From: Morganella morganii
Lineage (GTDB): Bacteria > Pseudomonadota > Gammaproteobacteria > Enterobacterales > Enterobacteriaceae
Reading direction: 5' to 3'
DNA length: 64,000 nt
Assembly (NCBI RefSeq): GCF_003996855.1
Contig: NZ_NRQY01000001.1
Span: 1,256,887-1,320,886 of the forward strand
The notes under the pieces were generated by a model. The model worked only from the letters and a program-made list of their open reading frames with translations. It did no database searches and had not been told where the DNA came from. How positions within the stretch are numbered: position 1 is the first letter of the stretch; each line of letters opens with the position of its first letter. The translations under genes were made by a program, and so were the position numbers. Of this stretch, positions 1 through 8,538 are shown in pieces.

Positions 1-20
1 CGCAGGAAGTGCTGTATAGC

Positions 21-46
21 ATGGATGCTAAGTGGACATCAGAAAA
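21..46. repeat. Direct repeat copy 1 (imperfect, 26 bp)
   Basis: Matches 6843-6868 at 23 of 26 bases. Both copies read ATGGAYGYTAARTGGACATC followed by AGAAAA, and both sit directly before a terminator hairpin. Two of the three differences fall on third codon positions when read as MD(A/V)KWTSE, which hints at a shared coding or attachment-site remnant. No integrase is visible in the window. Confidence 0.6.
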
Positions 47-47
47 A

Positions 48-76
48 CAAAAACGGGGAAAATTCCCCGTTTTGTT
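48..76 (-). terminator. Intrinsic terminator of the sugar-acid operon
   Basis: A perfect stem AAAACGGGGAA / TTCCCCGTTTT (50-60 and 63-73) is followed by a T-rich tract in the minus direction. It lies just after the stop of the dehydratase gene. The A/T flanks on both sides would let it act in both directions. Confidence 0.8.
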
Positions 77-100
77 TTCCCCTGTGCGACAGCCCGCTTT

Positions 101-1696
101 TTATAAATCCAGTGACCGTTTCCACAGCAGAAAATCGAACTGCTCCAGACGGTCTGCTTTTACCTTATATTCTCCGCCTGCCGTTTCAATCACCCACTCA
201 AACAGTCCTTTACTGATTTCCGGCAATGGTACGCCTTCTATTACCGGGCCACAGTCGTAATCGATCATGTCTGACAGGCGCTGCGCGATGGCACTGTTGG
301 TGGAAATCTTGACTACCGGCACAATAGGGTTTCCCGTCGGTGTTCCTAATCCCGTGGAAAAAATAACGACGTTGCACCCGGCTGCCACCAGACCAGTCAC
401 GGCATCCACATCGTTTCCCGGTGTGCAGACCAGAGACAGTCCGCTGTCCGGCATCGGTTCTGCATAATCACACACCGCACTGATTGGCGATTTCCCGCCT
501 TTTTTAGCGGCACCGGTTGATTTAATCGCATCGGTAATTAAACCATCGGCAATATTACCGGGACTCGGGTTATCCGCGATAGTCGTATTGAAGAAGTTCG
601 CGGTTTTCTCATACTGCCCCATCAGATCGAGGAATTTCTTCTTATCCTCAAAGCGGACACAGCGTTTTACCATATCGCCTTCCGCACCGCACAGCTCCGG
701 GAATTCCGCCAGGCCGGAAGCGCCGCCGAGTGTTACCAGCCAGTCAGATACCAGCCCCATCGCCGGATTTCCGGAAATACCCGAGAACCCGTCAGACGCC
801 CCGCACTTCACACCGAGTTTAAGACAGGACAGCGGCACATCCGTTCGGCTCTGAGGCTTCACCGCTTTCATGCACTCATAGGTTTGCTTCAGTGCCGTCT
901 GCATCATCCCTTCTTCACTGCTCCATTCCTGCTGACGGAAATAGAGCGCCGGTTTATCAAAGTCCGGATTACGTGCCGCCAGAGACTCTTTGAACATCTT
1001 CCGCTGTGCTTTTTCACACCCCAGGCTGAACACAGTAATGCCGATAACATTCGGGTGATCCGCATACGCGGCGAGAACATCACACATGGTTTTACTGTCA
1101 GATGTTGCACCGCCGCAGCCACTGGTCACGGTAATACAGCGCACACCTTCAATATGCGGGAACAATTTAGGTTTTGCGGTTTGCACCTGTTCACCGGCAG
1201 TCAAATCCAGCGCAAAACTTTTCAGACTGTTATCGGTGTAGCCCAGCGCCTCATTCAGGGCATCCGTCAGTTTGGTGACATTGCGGTTTTCACAGAACAC
1301 CAGCGGGAAAATAAGCCAGTAGTTAGCCGTGCCGACCCGGCCGTCATCACGGACATAGCCTTTAAATGTCCGGTCTTTCCAGGCGGAAACATCCGGGGTT
1401 TGCCATTCATAATGTCCGCTCTCCTCCAACGATACCGGAGCGGCATAATGGCGGATATTATCCACGGTTATCACTTCCCCGCGGGCAATCGGCTTTGTCG
1501 CTTTCCCCACCGACGTCCCGTACATGGAGACAATACCGCCTTCCGGCACCGCTTCCAGGGCAAACTTGTGTTTGGCTTTCACATCCGTGACCAGTGTGAC
1601 AGACTCATCACCCCACTGATATACCTCACCGGCATGTAAATCCTTCAGTGCCACGATTAAATTATCAGTTTCATCAATACGTAATATCTTTTGCAT
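101..1696 (-). CDS. UxaA/GarD-family sugar-acid dehydratase
   Basis: A 531-residue protein of the altronate/galactarate dehydratase family. These metal-dependent enzymes remove water from aldonate or aldarate sugars to give 2-keto-3-deoxy acids. The N-terminal ~95 residues form the SAF-like domain (RGEVITVDN) and the rest is the catalytic UxaA domain with the conserved VTSGCGGATSD, GVKCGASDGFSGI, ENPSPGN-like (DNPSPGN) and FSTGLGTPTG segments. Length fits the longer members of the family. The start has a good GGAAGGTGAG ribosome site. It is the last gene of a three-gene minus-strand operon with a transporter and a DapA-family aldolase. The exact substrate (altronate or another aldonate) cannot be read from sequence. 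Confidence 0.85.
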   Translation of the reverse strand: MQKILRIDETDNLIVALKDLHAGEVYQWGDESVTLVTDVKAKHKFALEAVPEGGIVSMYGTSVGKATKPIARGEVITVDNIRHYAAPVSLEESGHYEWQTPDVSAWKDRTFKGYVRDDGRVGTANYWLIFPLVFCENRNVTKLTDALNEALGYTDNSLKSFALDLTAGEQVQTAKPKLFPHIEGVRCITVTSGCGGATSDSKTMCDVLAAYADHPNVIGITVFSLGCEKAQRKMFKESLAARNPDFDKPALYFRQQEWSSEEGMMQTALKQTYECMKAVKPQSRTDVPLSCLKLGVKCGASDGFSGISGNPAMGLVSDWLVTLGGASGLAEFPELCGAEGDMVKRCVRFEDKKKFLDLMGQYEKTANFFNTTIADNPSPGNIADGLITDAIKSTGAAKKGGKSPISAVCDYAEPMPDSGLSLVCTPGNDVDAVTGLVAAGCNVVIFSTGLGTPTGNPIVPVVKISTNSAIAQRLSDMIDYDCGPVIEGVPLPEISKGLFEWVIETAGGEYKVKADRLEQFDFLLWKRSLDL

Positions 1697-1744
1697 AACT
1701 CACCTTCCGGTTATTGCCGCCAAAATGACGGCAATCAATCAGGG

Positions 1745-3031
1745 TTATTTTTGTGTATTATTTTTCAGTAAGGCAATCAGGAGTGCGCAGCCGACAGTAA
1801 TCACAGAGAGAGTGATAATCCCCGCCGTATTGCTGCTCATCAGCTTATCCATCTCCACACGGATGATCGGTGCGAGGAAAGAACAAAATGCCCCCATGGT
1901 GGTACAGAACCCGATACCGGCAGCCAGTGCGGGGCCGCTCAGTAACTGTGGCGGAAATGTCCAGAACACCGGCTGCACCGACAGGAAACCGACGGCGCTG
2001 AGGCACAGCGCGGCAATCGCAAAGACCGGGCTGGCAAAGGCGGATAATGCCAGGCCGATTGCTGCCGCCAGCATACACATCACGGAGATAGCCACACGGC
2101 GGGACGGATTCCGGTCAGCGAGGCGCGGGATGTAATATACACCTAACGCCGAACATGCCCACGGAATGGCAGCCACCAGAGACGCTTTGAACCCGAGACT
2201 CTGCCCCATCAGGGAAGCCACCTGTGACGGCAGGAAAAACATCAGCCCGTAGACTGAGATCTGGATGGTGCCGTAGATAAGTGCCAGATGCCAGACTTTG
2301 ATATTTTTCAGCGCAGACAACACAGACGTGGTTTCCGTTTTCGCATTCTCACTGGCTAACTGCTCTGTCAGGGCTTTCTTCTCTTCCGCTGTCAGGAAGC
2401 GGGCTTTCTCCGGGCTGTCATCCAGCCAGAAAAAGGCGAAGATCCCGATAACAACCGCCGGTAAACCTTCAATCACAAACATCCAGAACCAGCCCGGACG
2501 TCCCATCCAGCCGTGTAATTCCAGCAGTGCGCCGGATAACGGCGAACCGAGTGTCAGCGCCAGTGGTACGCCGAGGACAAAAATACCAATAACCGAGCCA
2601 CGAACCTTATTCGGGAAATAGATAGACGCCAGTAATAAAATTCCCGGATAAAAACCCGCTTCCCCCAGCCCCAGCAGGAAACGCAGCACAATAAATTGAG
2701 TTTCGTTGGTCACGAACCCGGTCATTGCGGATAACACACCCCAGATAACCGTTGTAATACTCAGCCACTTCTGTGCACCGATTTTATTAAGGATCAGGTT
2801 TGCCGGGATCCCGAACAATGCATAGGCGGCGAAGAAAATCCCTGCGCCCAGTGCAAAGGCGGAATCGGACAACCCGATATCCACCTGCATAGCATCTTTT
2901 GCAAAGCCCACATTCACACGATCGATGAATGCCACAAAGTACAAAATAAACATCAGAGGTACTAAACGCTTCCACGATTTCTGAATCGCGGAATTTAAAG
3001 CAGGATTGTCATAAGCTGTGATAGTCGCCAT
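1745..3031 (-). CDS. MFS transporter, anion:cation symporter (hexuronate/aldarate) type
   Basis: A 428-residue inner-membrane transporter of the major facilitator superfamily, with twelve predicted hydrophobic segments split by a charged central loop (about residues 195-230). The family features FIDRVNVGFAK near residue 37 and RFLLGLGEAGFYPG near residue 116 point to the anion:cation symporter group that includes ExuT, GudP and phthalate permeases. It sits 48 bp upstream of the dehydratase and 49 bp downstream of the aldolase, so import of the same sugar acid is the likely job. Ribosome site CAGGGAA is eight bases from the ATG. Confidence 0.85.
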   Translation of the reverse strand: MATITAYDNPALNSAIQKSWKRLVPLMFILYFVAFIDRVNVGFAKDAMQVDIGLSDSAFALGAGIFFAAYALFGIPANLILNKIGAQKWLSITTVIWGVLSAMTGFVTNETQFIVLRFLLGLGEAGFYPGILLLASIYFPNKVRGSVIGIFVLGVPLALTLGSPLSGALLELHGWMGRPGWFWMFVIEGLPAVVIGIFAFFWLDDSPEKARFLTAEEKKALTEQLASENAKTETTSVLSALKNIKVWHLALIYGTIQISVYGLMFFLPSQVASLMGQSLGFKASLVAAIPWACSALGVYYIPRLADRNPSRRVAISVMCMLAAAIGLALSAFASPVFAIAALCLSAVGFLSVQPVFWTFPPQLLSGPALAAGIGFCTTMGAFCSFLAPIIRVEMDKLMSSNTAGIITLSVITVGCALLIALLKNNTQK

Positions 3032-3080
3032 GATAATATTCCCTGTCGGTAAGATGTTCTGTCGTTATAATCAGGAAAAA

Positions 3081-3989
3081 TCAGCGTGCTGTTTCAGCAT
3101 CCGCCAGTATCTGCATCAGTTTCTCAGTCTGCTCCGCATTCAGTCTGCTGAATGGCGCTGTGCAGTAGTCTGACTGAATAATGCCCCGCGTCTGTAATGC
3201 TTTTTTAAAGGTCGGGATAAACGGAGAATGCACCCCGTAAACGGCCATCAGCTGATCCACTTTGCGCTGATGTGCAGCCACGGCTGCCATATCACCCTGT
3301 GCGAACGCATCCATCCAGGAGGCGAAAAATTCAGGCACAATATTGGATAACCCGCCGATACAGCCATTTCCCCCCGCCAGCACAACATGGGCGAAGTTAT
3401 TGTCATAACCGGCATAAACCTCAAAATGCGGGATCTCTTTTTTTACCGTCTGAATAATCTGCGATGTATGCAATGTATCGGGGATTGTATCTTTCAGCCC
3501 GATAATATTCGGATACCGATCCGCCAGGCGCAGACACACTTCCGGCGACACCGAGTAACCGGTACGTTCCGGGAAGTTATAGATAAAAATATTGGCTGAC
3601 GTTTTTTCCGCGACCGCGCTGTAAAACCGGTAAACCCCCTCATCATCCAGCGGGAAATAGTACGGGCTGATAATCATAACCCCGTCCACACCCTGCTCAT
3701 GAGCATAGTTCGCCAGCGCAGCAGATTCATTCACATCCGGGCGACTGGTTCCGGCATACACTTTCATCCCCCCTTTATCGTAATTACCGCACAACCTGAT
3801 CAGTGTTTTTGAGCTTTCCATATCCAGTGAAAAAAACTCGCCGGTACTGCCCATAACCACAAATCCGGAGACATGCCCCTTCAGAGAGTCATACACCCGC
3901 TGGTTTTGTTCAGTATCAATCCGGCCTTTGTCATCAAAAATTGTCACGGCCGGCGTGATATAACGGCTTTCCATACCCACATTGCTCAT
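3081..3989 (-). CDS. DapA-family aldolase/dehydratase
   Basis: A 302-residue TIM-barrel enzyme of the dihydrodipicolinate synthase/N-acetylneuraminate lyase family. The family marks are present: GSTGE (47-51), the YNFP tyrosine (Y137) and the Schiff-base lysine in IGLKDT (K166). The start at 3989 (MSNVGM) is preferred over a 25-residue longer upstream ATG because CGAGGT lies just ahead of it and the extension is hydrophobic and non-conserved. In an operon with a sugar-acid dehydratase and transporter it most likely cleaves or dehydrates a 2-keto-3-deoxy acid rather than making lysine. It is the first gene of the operon, facing away from the IclR regulator. Confidence 0.85.
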   Translation of the reverse strand: MSNVGMESRYITPAVTIFDDKGRIDTEQNQRVYDSLKGHVSGFVVMGSTGEFFSLDMESSKTLIRLCGNYDKGGMKVYAGTSRPDVNESAALANYAHEQGVDGVMIISPYYFPLDDEGVYRFYSAVAEKTSANIFIYNFPERTGYSVSPEVCLRLADRYPNIIGLKDTIPDTLHTSQIIQTVKKEIPHFEVYAGYDNNFAHVVLAGGNGCIGGLSNIVPEFFASWMDAFAQGDMAAVAAHQRKVDQLMAVYGVHSPFIPTFKKALQTRGIIQSDYCTAPFSRLNAEQTEKLMQILADAETAR

Positions 3990-4295
3990 ATATACAAACC
4001 TCGTTAATAAATAAAAACGCAGGTATATAATCACGAAAGACTGAGTGAGTAAAATTTTGTACATTTGCTGATAAAATGTGCTAACAGGCTGTTTTAATAG
4101 CGATTGAAAACTGTATCTGCGGAAAAACCGATCCGAATTGCGGTTATTTATTATTTATTTGTGAAGAACAGCACATTACAGGAAGTAGATACCCTGACAC
4201 AGGCGTGTAATGTCACAAACGGACACCCGGACATGATTTACTTAGCGGAGCTTTGTACCTAGAATAGCGGCATAAACTGTCAGGGAGGTGGATTC
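3990..4295. other. Divergent intergenic region between aldolase operon and IclR gene
   Basis: About 300 bp holding the promoters of both directions. It is AT-rich around 4138-4165. I could not identify a convincing KdgR/IclR palindrome or clear -35/-10 pair, so no operator is called, though the divergent layout makes IclR binding here likely. Confidence 0.5.
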
Positions 4296-5069
4296 ATGTC
4301 AACGGAGCATATGCCAACAATACGGGTGTTAGAGGTACTCAGTGTTCTGGCGGCAGAAAATACCGGGATATCCCTCACTCAGCTGGCCGGAAAAACCGGC
4401 ATATTAAAAGGCACACTCTACCCTATTCTGAAAACCCTGGCAGAACGCCGTTATATTAATTATGACGAAAACACTCAGCTTTATTTTCTGGGTATCGCCT
4501 GCTCAATTCTTTCCCGTTCTTTCTTTGAAAAATCGTACTGGCTGAAAATGGTTCACCGGGAGATGAATAATATTGTCAACGAGTGCAACGAAGTGTGCCA
4601 GATGGGAATATTGGATGGCCCGGACGTGCTGTATATCGATAAAGTACAGTCTGTGCAGAAAGTTCAGTTAGTCTCTAATATCGGCACCCGCTTACCTGCT
4701 GTATATTCTGCATTAGGCAAAGCCATGATATGCCATTACAGTGATGACGATATTCTCCGGTTATATCCTGATGGTTTTACCCCGCTGACAAAATACAGTA
4801 TCACCACCATTACAGAATTACGTCAGCAACTGGAAGATGTCAAAATACATCATTACGCCACTGACAACCTGGAAATAAACGAGGAAACCCGCTGCTACGC
4901 TGTTTCATTACGCCAGCGTAATAAAATTATCGCCGCCATCAGTGTCTCCGTCCCGACATTCCGCAGTAATGATGAAAAAAACAACCAGATTATCAATGTA
5001 TTACTCAGTAGTCGTGAACGCATTGAGCAGGAGTTAAATACATTACAGGATGTGGAATTTTATCAGTGA
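4296..5069 (+). CDS. IclR-family transcriptional regulator
   Basis: A 257-residue regulator. Residues about 10-60 form the winged helix-turn-helix (LTQLAGKTGILKGTLYPILK) and residues about 75-250 the GAF-like effector domain with the family segment LGKAMICHY. A strong GGGAGGTG ribosome site precedes the ATG by five bases. It is transcribed away from the three-gene sugar-acid operon, the usual arrangement for an IclR protein that controls the adjacent catabolic genes in response to a pathway intermediate. The effector cannot be named from sequence. Confidence 0.9.
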   Translation: MSTEHMPTIRVLEVLSVLAAENTGISLTQLAGKTGILKGTLYPILKTLAERRYINYDENTQLYFLGIACSILSRSFFEKSYWLKMVHREMNNIVNECNEVCQMGILDGPDVLYIDKVQSVQKVQLVSNIGTRLPAVYSALGKAMICHYSDDDILRLYPDGFTPLTKYSITTITELRQQLEDVKIHHYATDNLEINEETRCYAVSLRQRNKIIAAISVSVPTFRSNDEKNNQIINVLLSSRERIEQELNTLQDVEFYQ

Positions 5070-5080
5070 TGATTAATGAC

Positions 5081-5104
5081 AAAAAGCCGCAAAGCGGCCT
5101 TTAT
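5081..5104 (+). terminator. Terminator of the IclR gene
   Basis: Stem GCCGC-AAA-GCGGC (5086-5098), preceded by A5 and followed by CTTTAT, eleven bases after the stop codon. Confidence 0.65.
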
Positions 5105-5143
5105 CATACAATATCGCCATTATAACCTTATTTTAATAATGTA

Positions 5144-5668
5144 TTATTCCTGCTGTTCACTCCTGAAAGGGCTGATTTTTATCTGAATACCATTATCAGC
5201 GCAATCTGCAATCATTTGCTTTATCCCTTCCTCAGCCCAGGCAGCGGTCTGGGTACTGATTTTTTCATAAGGAATAACGTTATTTTTCAGATCTACTTTC
5301 GGCTTTGAATTCATCAGTGAATGAAGATAATTTATTCCGCTATCATTACTCACCGGCTTTTCCCAGTTAATAATAAAATTATCTTTCCAGATAACACTGA
5401 CTTTATTTTTTCTGCTGCTATCCTTCCATTTATAACCGATAATACAAAAATCATTACTCACATTATTGCGACTAAAGCCAGATATTATATATCTTGCGGA
5501 TTCTTCAAAATTATCTTTATAAAAACCGATATCCATCGGATTAAATGTATGGTCCGGTTTTGAATCATACATCCCCCAATTCCCCGAATCTTCCCATGAT
5601 GATGCACCCGCCGTTCCCGAAAAACAGGCGGTGGTCAATACCGCAAACAATAATGTTACTTTCTTCAT
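5144..5668 (-). CDS. Secreted protein, possible immunity partner
   Basis: A 174-residue protein with a clear N-terminal signal peptide (hydrophobic stretch to about residue 20, cleavage near AGA-SSW), so it should act in the periplasm. The mature part is basic and hydrophilic with two cysteines and no family I can name. It starts eight bases after the stop of the 279-residue gene upstream (ribosome site AGGAGT), so the two are translated from one mRNA. A cytosolic-start protein followed at once by a small periplasmic protein is the layout of many effector/immunity pairs, especially those attacking the cell wall. That role is inference from layout only. Confidence 0.6.
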   Translation of the reverse strand: MKKVTLLFAVLTTACFSGTAGASSWEDSGNWGMYDSKPDHTFNPMDIGFYKDNFEESARYIISGFSRNNVSNDFCIIGYKWKDSSRKNKVSVIWKDNFIINWEKPVSNDSGINYLHSLMNSKPKVDLKNNVIPYEKISTQTAAWAEEGIKQMIADCADNGIQIKISPFRSEQQE

Positions 5669-5675
5669 CAGTTAA

Positions 5676-6515
5676 TTACTCCTGTAAAAAACTTGCTTTG
5701 AGCGTATAAAATGTCTGCCCCTGCAAATTCTTAAGGAATTCAAAATTACTACCGCCTAAGCCGGTATCCTGAGTACGCCATCCGATAACCTTATCAGAGG
5801 AGATAATAGCGTCTTTTTTTGCGATTTCGATAGCATCCGATATCAATATTCTGTACTTTTTCATATTACGGTTGCCATCGTTAGCATATTTTATCAGATC
5901 ATTTATTCTGCTCTGAACGTCCTGACGAACGACTGATCCACCACTGAAACCATCAATAACCCGGCCATTAAAAATCAGCCCCAGCAATTTATCGCGGCCA
6001 TCCTGCGGTACATCAAGATATCTTGCTTTTGGTGATGCAATCCTGTTATACAGCGCATCATGCATCAGAATCATAGCTTCCCTGGCTTCGCTCTGAATAA
6101 AGCCGCCTTTTGCCGGCGTTGCTGTTTCAGAAAGAAAAACCTGTACCAGCGCTTTTTGCCGGGGAGTCAGTCCGGCGGGAATACCAACAGCGGGCAATAC
6201 AAGGAAAGTCAGCCGCGGAAAACAACCGGACACTTTACCTGTCATCGTCACAGAATCACACTGACCAATATCTTTAGTGGCAGAAGTAATTTCACTACTT
6301 CCCTCACTGACCGCCGTTATCACTAATTTTTGTTCTATATTTTTATCATTTGCAGTTTGTGTTAAACGAACCCGATCATTACTCGAACTAAATACTAAGT
6401 GTTTTTTATTATGTAGTCCGGATATTTTCAATGTAACCGAATATCCCGGCGTCAGTTCAAATTCACGGCTGGTCAGATATGACCGGTTGTTAAGCCTGAT
6501 TTCAAAATCGGACAT
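5676..6515 (-). CDS. Ig-like-domain protein with putative cell-wall-acting C-terminus
   Basis: A 279-residue protein without signal peptide. Residues about 1-85 read as a beta-rich, Ig/BIG2-like domain (ELTPGYSVTLKISG, LVITAVSEGSSEI). After a linker, residues about 120-160 contain VFLSETATPAKGG, then a helix ending in ALYNRI. Its spacing recalls SleB-type cell-wall hydrolases, which have a catalytic glutamate followed by a conserved NRV/NRI helix; this resemblance is weak and unverified. The last third ends with GGSNFEFLKN. Start is set by AGGGAGG. It may be an orphan contact-dependent or type VI effector with the downstream secreted protein as immunity. I do not firmly recognise the family. 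Confidence 0.6.
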   Translation of the reverse strand: MSDFEIRLNNRSYLTSREFELTPGYSVTLKISGLHNKKHLVFSSSNDRVRLTQTANDKNIEQKLVITAVSEGSSEITSATKDIGQCDSVTMTGKVSGCFPRLTFLVLPAVGIPAGLTPRQKALVQVFLSETATPAKGGFIQSEAREAMILMHDALYNRIASPKARYLDVPQDGRDKLLGLIFNGRVIDGFSGGSVVRQDVQSRINDLIKYANDGNRNMKKYRILISDAIEIAKKDAIISSDKVIGWRTQDTGLGGSNFEFLKNLQGQTFYTLKASFLQE

Positions 6516-6842
6516 TATATTTACCTCCCTGTTAATAATTAATTTTTATGTATAGCTTAAGCCCGGCATCCTGTAAATGAGATAATTATCAATATTATAT
6601 TGTGTTTTTACTAAATAATAACACCTGCGTTATATAGCTACATTATAAGCAAACCAGAATATCGCTGCCGGACTGGTTTTAAAATTAGTATAATGTATTT
6701 ATTTCATCTTATGTCTTCATCATTTGATGAGGATACCAAATCCGTATTAACAAAGATCTCAGAATGCGGACGGCACTGTCCGCTTCCCCTTATCTGAAAC
6801 AGTTCTGATTAGAGTTAGCACAAAATGACTTAGTAAGATGTA
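6516..6842. other. AT-rich non-coding stretch between putative effector gene and ssrA
   Basis: Upstream region of the effector-like gene. It is AT-rich between 6530 and 6720 and contains no open frame with a ribosome site. A short hairpin GCGGACGGCACTGTCCGC lies near 6767-6784. It ends at the second direct-repeat copy. Confidence 0.5.
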
Positions 6843-6868
6843 ATGGACGTTAAATGGACATCAGAAAA
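6843..6868. repeat. Direct repeat copy 2 (imperfect, 26 bp)
   Basis: Partner of 21-46 (23 of 26 identical). It lies directly downstream of the ssrA terminator. Downstream flanks of ssrA are a classic integration hotspot, so the two copies may mark the ends of a 6.8-kb inserted segment. Confidence 0.6.
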
Positions 6869-6870
6869 GA

Positions 6871-6905
6871 CAAAGGGGCTACACTTTCGCGTAACCCCTT
6901 GTTTT
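6871..6905 (-). terminator. ssrA terminator
   Basis: In the minus direction AAGGGGTTA, a ten-base loop, then TAGCCCCTT and a T-rich tail, four bases beyond the mature 3' CCA end of tmRNA. Confidence 0.8.
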
Positions 6906-6908
6906 ATT

Positions 6909-7272
6909 TGGTGGAGCTGGCGGGAGTTGAACCCGCGTCCGAAATTTCTACACCTTCGGTACTACATGCTTAGTCTGGTCTTTACATTCGCTTGCCAGCT
7001 GCGGACAGACACGCCACTAACAAACTAGCCCGATTCGTTTTAATGCTTTCTCCCCGGGCAGGAAGTCCACACGATCTCTTTTGGGTTTGACCTCTCTTGA
7101 TCCCCGTCCTAAGAGCGGAGGCTGGGGAGAGAGGACTCTGAGCAGGTTATTAAGCTGCTAAAGCGTAGTTTTCGTCGTTTGCGACTATTTTTTTGCGGCT
7201 TTTATCGTGGCCAACCGCCCCACGGCATGCACCTTGGGTTTCGCAAATCCCGTCGAATCCAGAATCAGCCCC
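6909..7272 (-). ncRNA. ssrA: tmRNA (transfer-messenger RNA)
   Basis: A 364-base tmRNA. The 5' end GGGGCTGATTCTGG and the 3' end with the T-arm GCGGGTTCAAC... and terminal CCA pair into the alanine-tRNA-like domain. The tag reading frame, at 7150-7182 on the minus strand, encodes ANDENYALAA followed by TAA, identical to the Escherichia coli tag. With SmpB it rescues stalled ribosomes and marks the nascent chain for ClpXP, ClpAP and Lon. Length matches the enterobacterial 363-base form. smpB lies immediately upstream on the same strand. Confidence 0.98.
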
Positions 7273-7286
7273 AAGTTGTGAAACAC

Positions 7287-7292
7287 AGTATA
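7287..7292 (-). promoter_or_regulatory. ssrA -10 element
   Basis: TATACT on the minus strand, about 15 bases before the mature 5' end of tmRNA, the same hexamer and placing as in E. coli. The -35 region is weak, and the precursor start is expected a few bases upstream of 7272. Confidence 0.6.
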
Positions 7293-7320
7293 GCAGAAAA
7301 TCAGTACAGAATACCAGTAC

Positions 7321-7803
7321 TTAACGACCTGCGTGCTTCATAATTCTTGCTTTGTCTAATTTCCACTCACGTTCGCGGATGTCATCGCGTTTGTCGTGTT
7401 CTTTTTTACCTTTGGCAATGCCGATTTTAACTTTACACCAGGCGTTTTTCCAGTACAGCGACAGTGCGACCACAGTGTGCCCGTCACGGTTGATTTTGCC
7501 GTACAGACCGTCCAGTTCACGCTGGTTAAGCAGCAGCTTTCGTGTCCGGGTCGGGTCGCAGACAACGTGGGATGATGCCACGCTGAGCGGTGTGAAGTTA
7601 GCACCAAACAGGAAAGCTTCGCCGTCACGGAGGATGACATAACTGTCCCCCAGGTTGGCTTTACCTGCGCGTAATGATTTAACTTCCCAGCCCTGCAATG
7701 CCAGACCGGCTTCTATCTCTTCTTCGATAAAGTAGTCGTGGCGGGCGCGTTTGTTCAGCGCGATGGTGGCTGAGCCTGGTTTGTGAGCTTTTTTCTTTGT
7801 CAT
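7321..7803 (-). CDS. smpB: SsrA-binding protein SmpB
   Basis: 160 residues, exactly the E. coli length, beginning [18 protein letters not shown]. SmpB binds the tRNA-like domain of tmRNA and takes it to stalled ribosomes in the trans-translation pathway. The OB-fold core ([44 protein letters not shown]) and the basic C-terminal tail ([18 protein letters not shown]) are intact. The start three codons inside a longer frame is chosen by similarity. The ssrA gene follows 48 bp downstream. It is divergent from ratA. Confidence 0.98.
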   Translation of the reverse strand: MTKKKAHKPGSATIALNKRARHDYFIEEEIEAGLALQGWEVKSLRAGKANLGDSYVILRDGEAFLFGANFTPLSVASSHVVCDPTRTRKLLLNQRELDGLYGKINRDGHTVVALSLYWKNAWCKVKIGIAKGKKEHDKRDDIREREWKLDKARIMKHAGR

Positions 7804-8037
7804 AATGACCACTATTATACGTTATGCACACCCGAAATAAATTGCTTATTTATCCGTCGCACAGTAAATGCTGATATTTTAAGCGCCGTTGCGGGTTTTC
7901 TGTCCCTGTACGATGTTTTTAACATGTCAGCGGGATTTGGCAAGTGCTTTTTGTGATAAACATCTTTGTTGTCATTAAGATACATTGTGTCATCAGCACG
8001 CGCCGTATTGTGCATTTATCTCCGCGCCGGAGCACAG

Positions 8038-8043
8038 TATAAT
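8038..8043 (+). promoter_or_regulatory. Likely -10 element of ratA-ratB
   Basis: A perfect TATAAT 61 bases before the ratA ATG, in the smpB-ratA divergent gap. The -35 at normal spacing (TTTATC) is poor. Confidence 0.45.
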
Positions 8044-8103
8044 AGGATTTGACAGGCGGCGATAATTTCCGCCGTTTCGTGATTTTTGACCGCAGGATAT
8101 GTT

Positions 8104-8538
8104 ATGCCGCAAATTAGCCGCTCCGCACTGGTTCCGTTCAGTGTGGAACAGATGTACAACCTTGTGAACGATGTCCGTGCGTATCCGGAATTTTTACCGG
8201 GCTGCGTGGGAAGCCGTATTATCAGCCACGATCAGGATGAAATGACCGCGTCCGTGGATGTGTCCAAAGCCGGTATCAGTAAAACTTTTGTGACCCGCAA
8301 TCATCTGACCAGTAATGAGTATATCCGCATGCAGCTGGTGGAAGGCCCGTTCCGTAAACTGATGGGTGGCTGGTCGTTTATTCCGCTGAGCCAGGATGCG
8401 TGCAAAGTTGAGCTGAATCTGGATTTTGAATTCACCAATAAACTGGTTGAGCTGGCCTTCGGCCGTATATTTAAAGAGCTGGCCGGTAATATGGTGATGG
8501 CATTTACCAAACGGGCAAAAGAGGTTTACCGTGTCTGA
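8104..8538 (+). CDS. ratA: RatA, START/SRPBCC-fold toxin-type protein
   Basis: 144 residues starting [20 protein letters not shown]. It belongs to the polyketide cyclase/COQ10-like START-fold family. E. coli RatA binds the 50S subunit and blocks subunit joining when overproduced; a role in ubiquinone handling has also been proposed for the family. Conserved [14 protein letters not shown] and [11 protein letters not shown] segments are present. The start at 8104 is preferred over an upstream ATG at 8086 by similarity and the CAGGAT site. It overlaps ratB by eight bases, as expected for coupled translation, and sits beside smpB as in other enterobacteria. Confidence 0.93.
   Translation: MPQISRSALVPFSVEQMYNLVNDVRAYPEFLPGCVGSRIISHDQDEMTASVDVSKAGISKTFVTRNHLTSNEYIRMQLVEGPFRKLMGGWSFIPLSQDACKVELNLDFEFTNKLVELAFGRIFKELAGNMVMAFTKRAKEVYRV

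Noticed and set aside
884..1639. 251-codon open frame opposite to the dehydratase gene
   Set aside because: Lies wholly antisense to a conserved gene, no ribosome site, no family features.
5144..6515. Assignment of the pair to a named type VI amidase/immunity family
   Set aside because: The secreted protein vaguely recalls Tai-type immunity proteins in build only; no diagnostic motif was found, so the pair is left unnamed.
7815..8015. 66-codon frame between smpB and ratA
   Set aside because: Covers the divergent promoter region; no family features.
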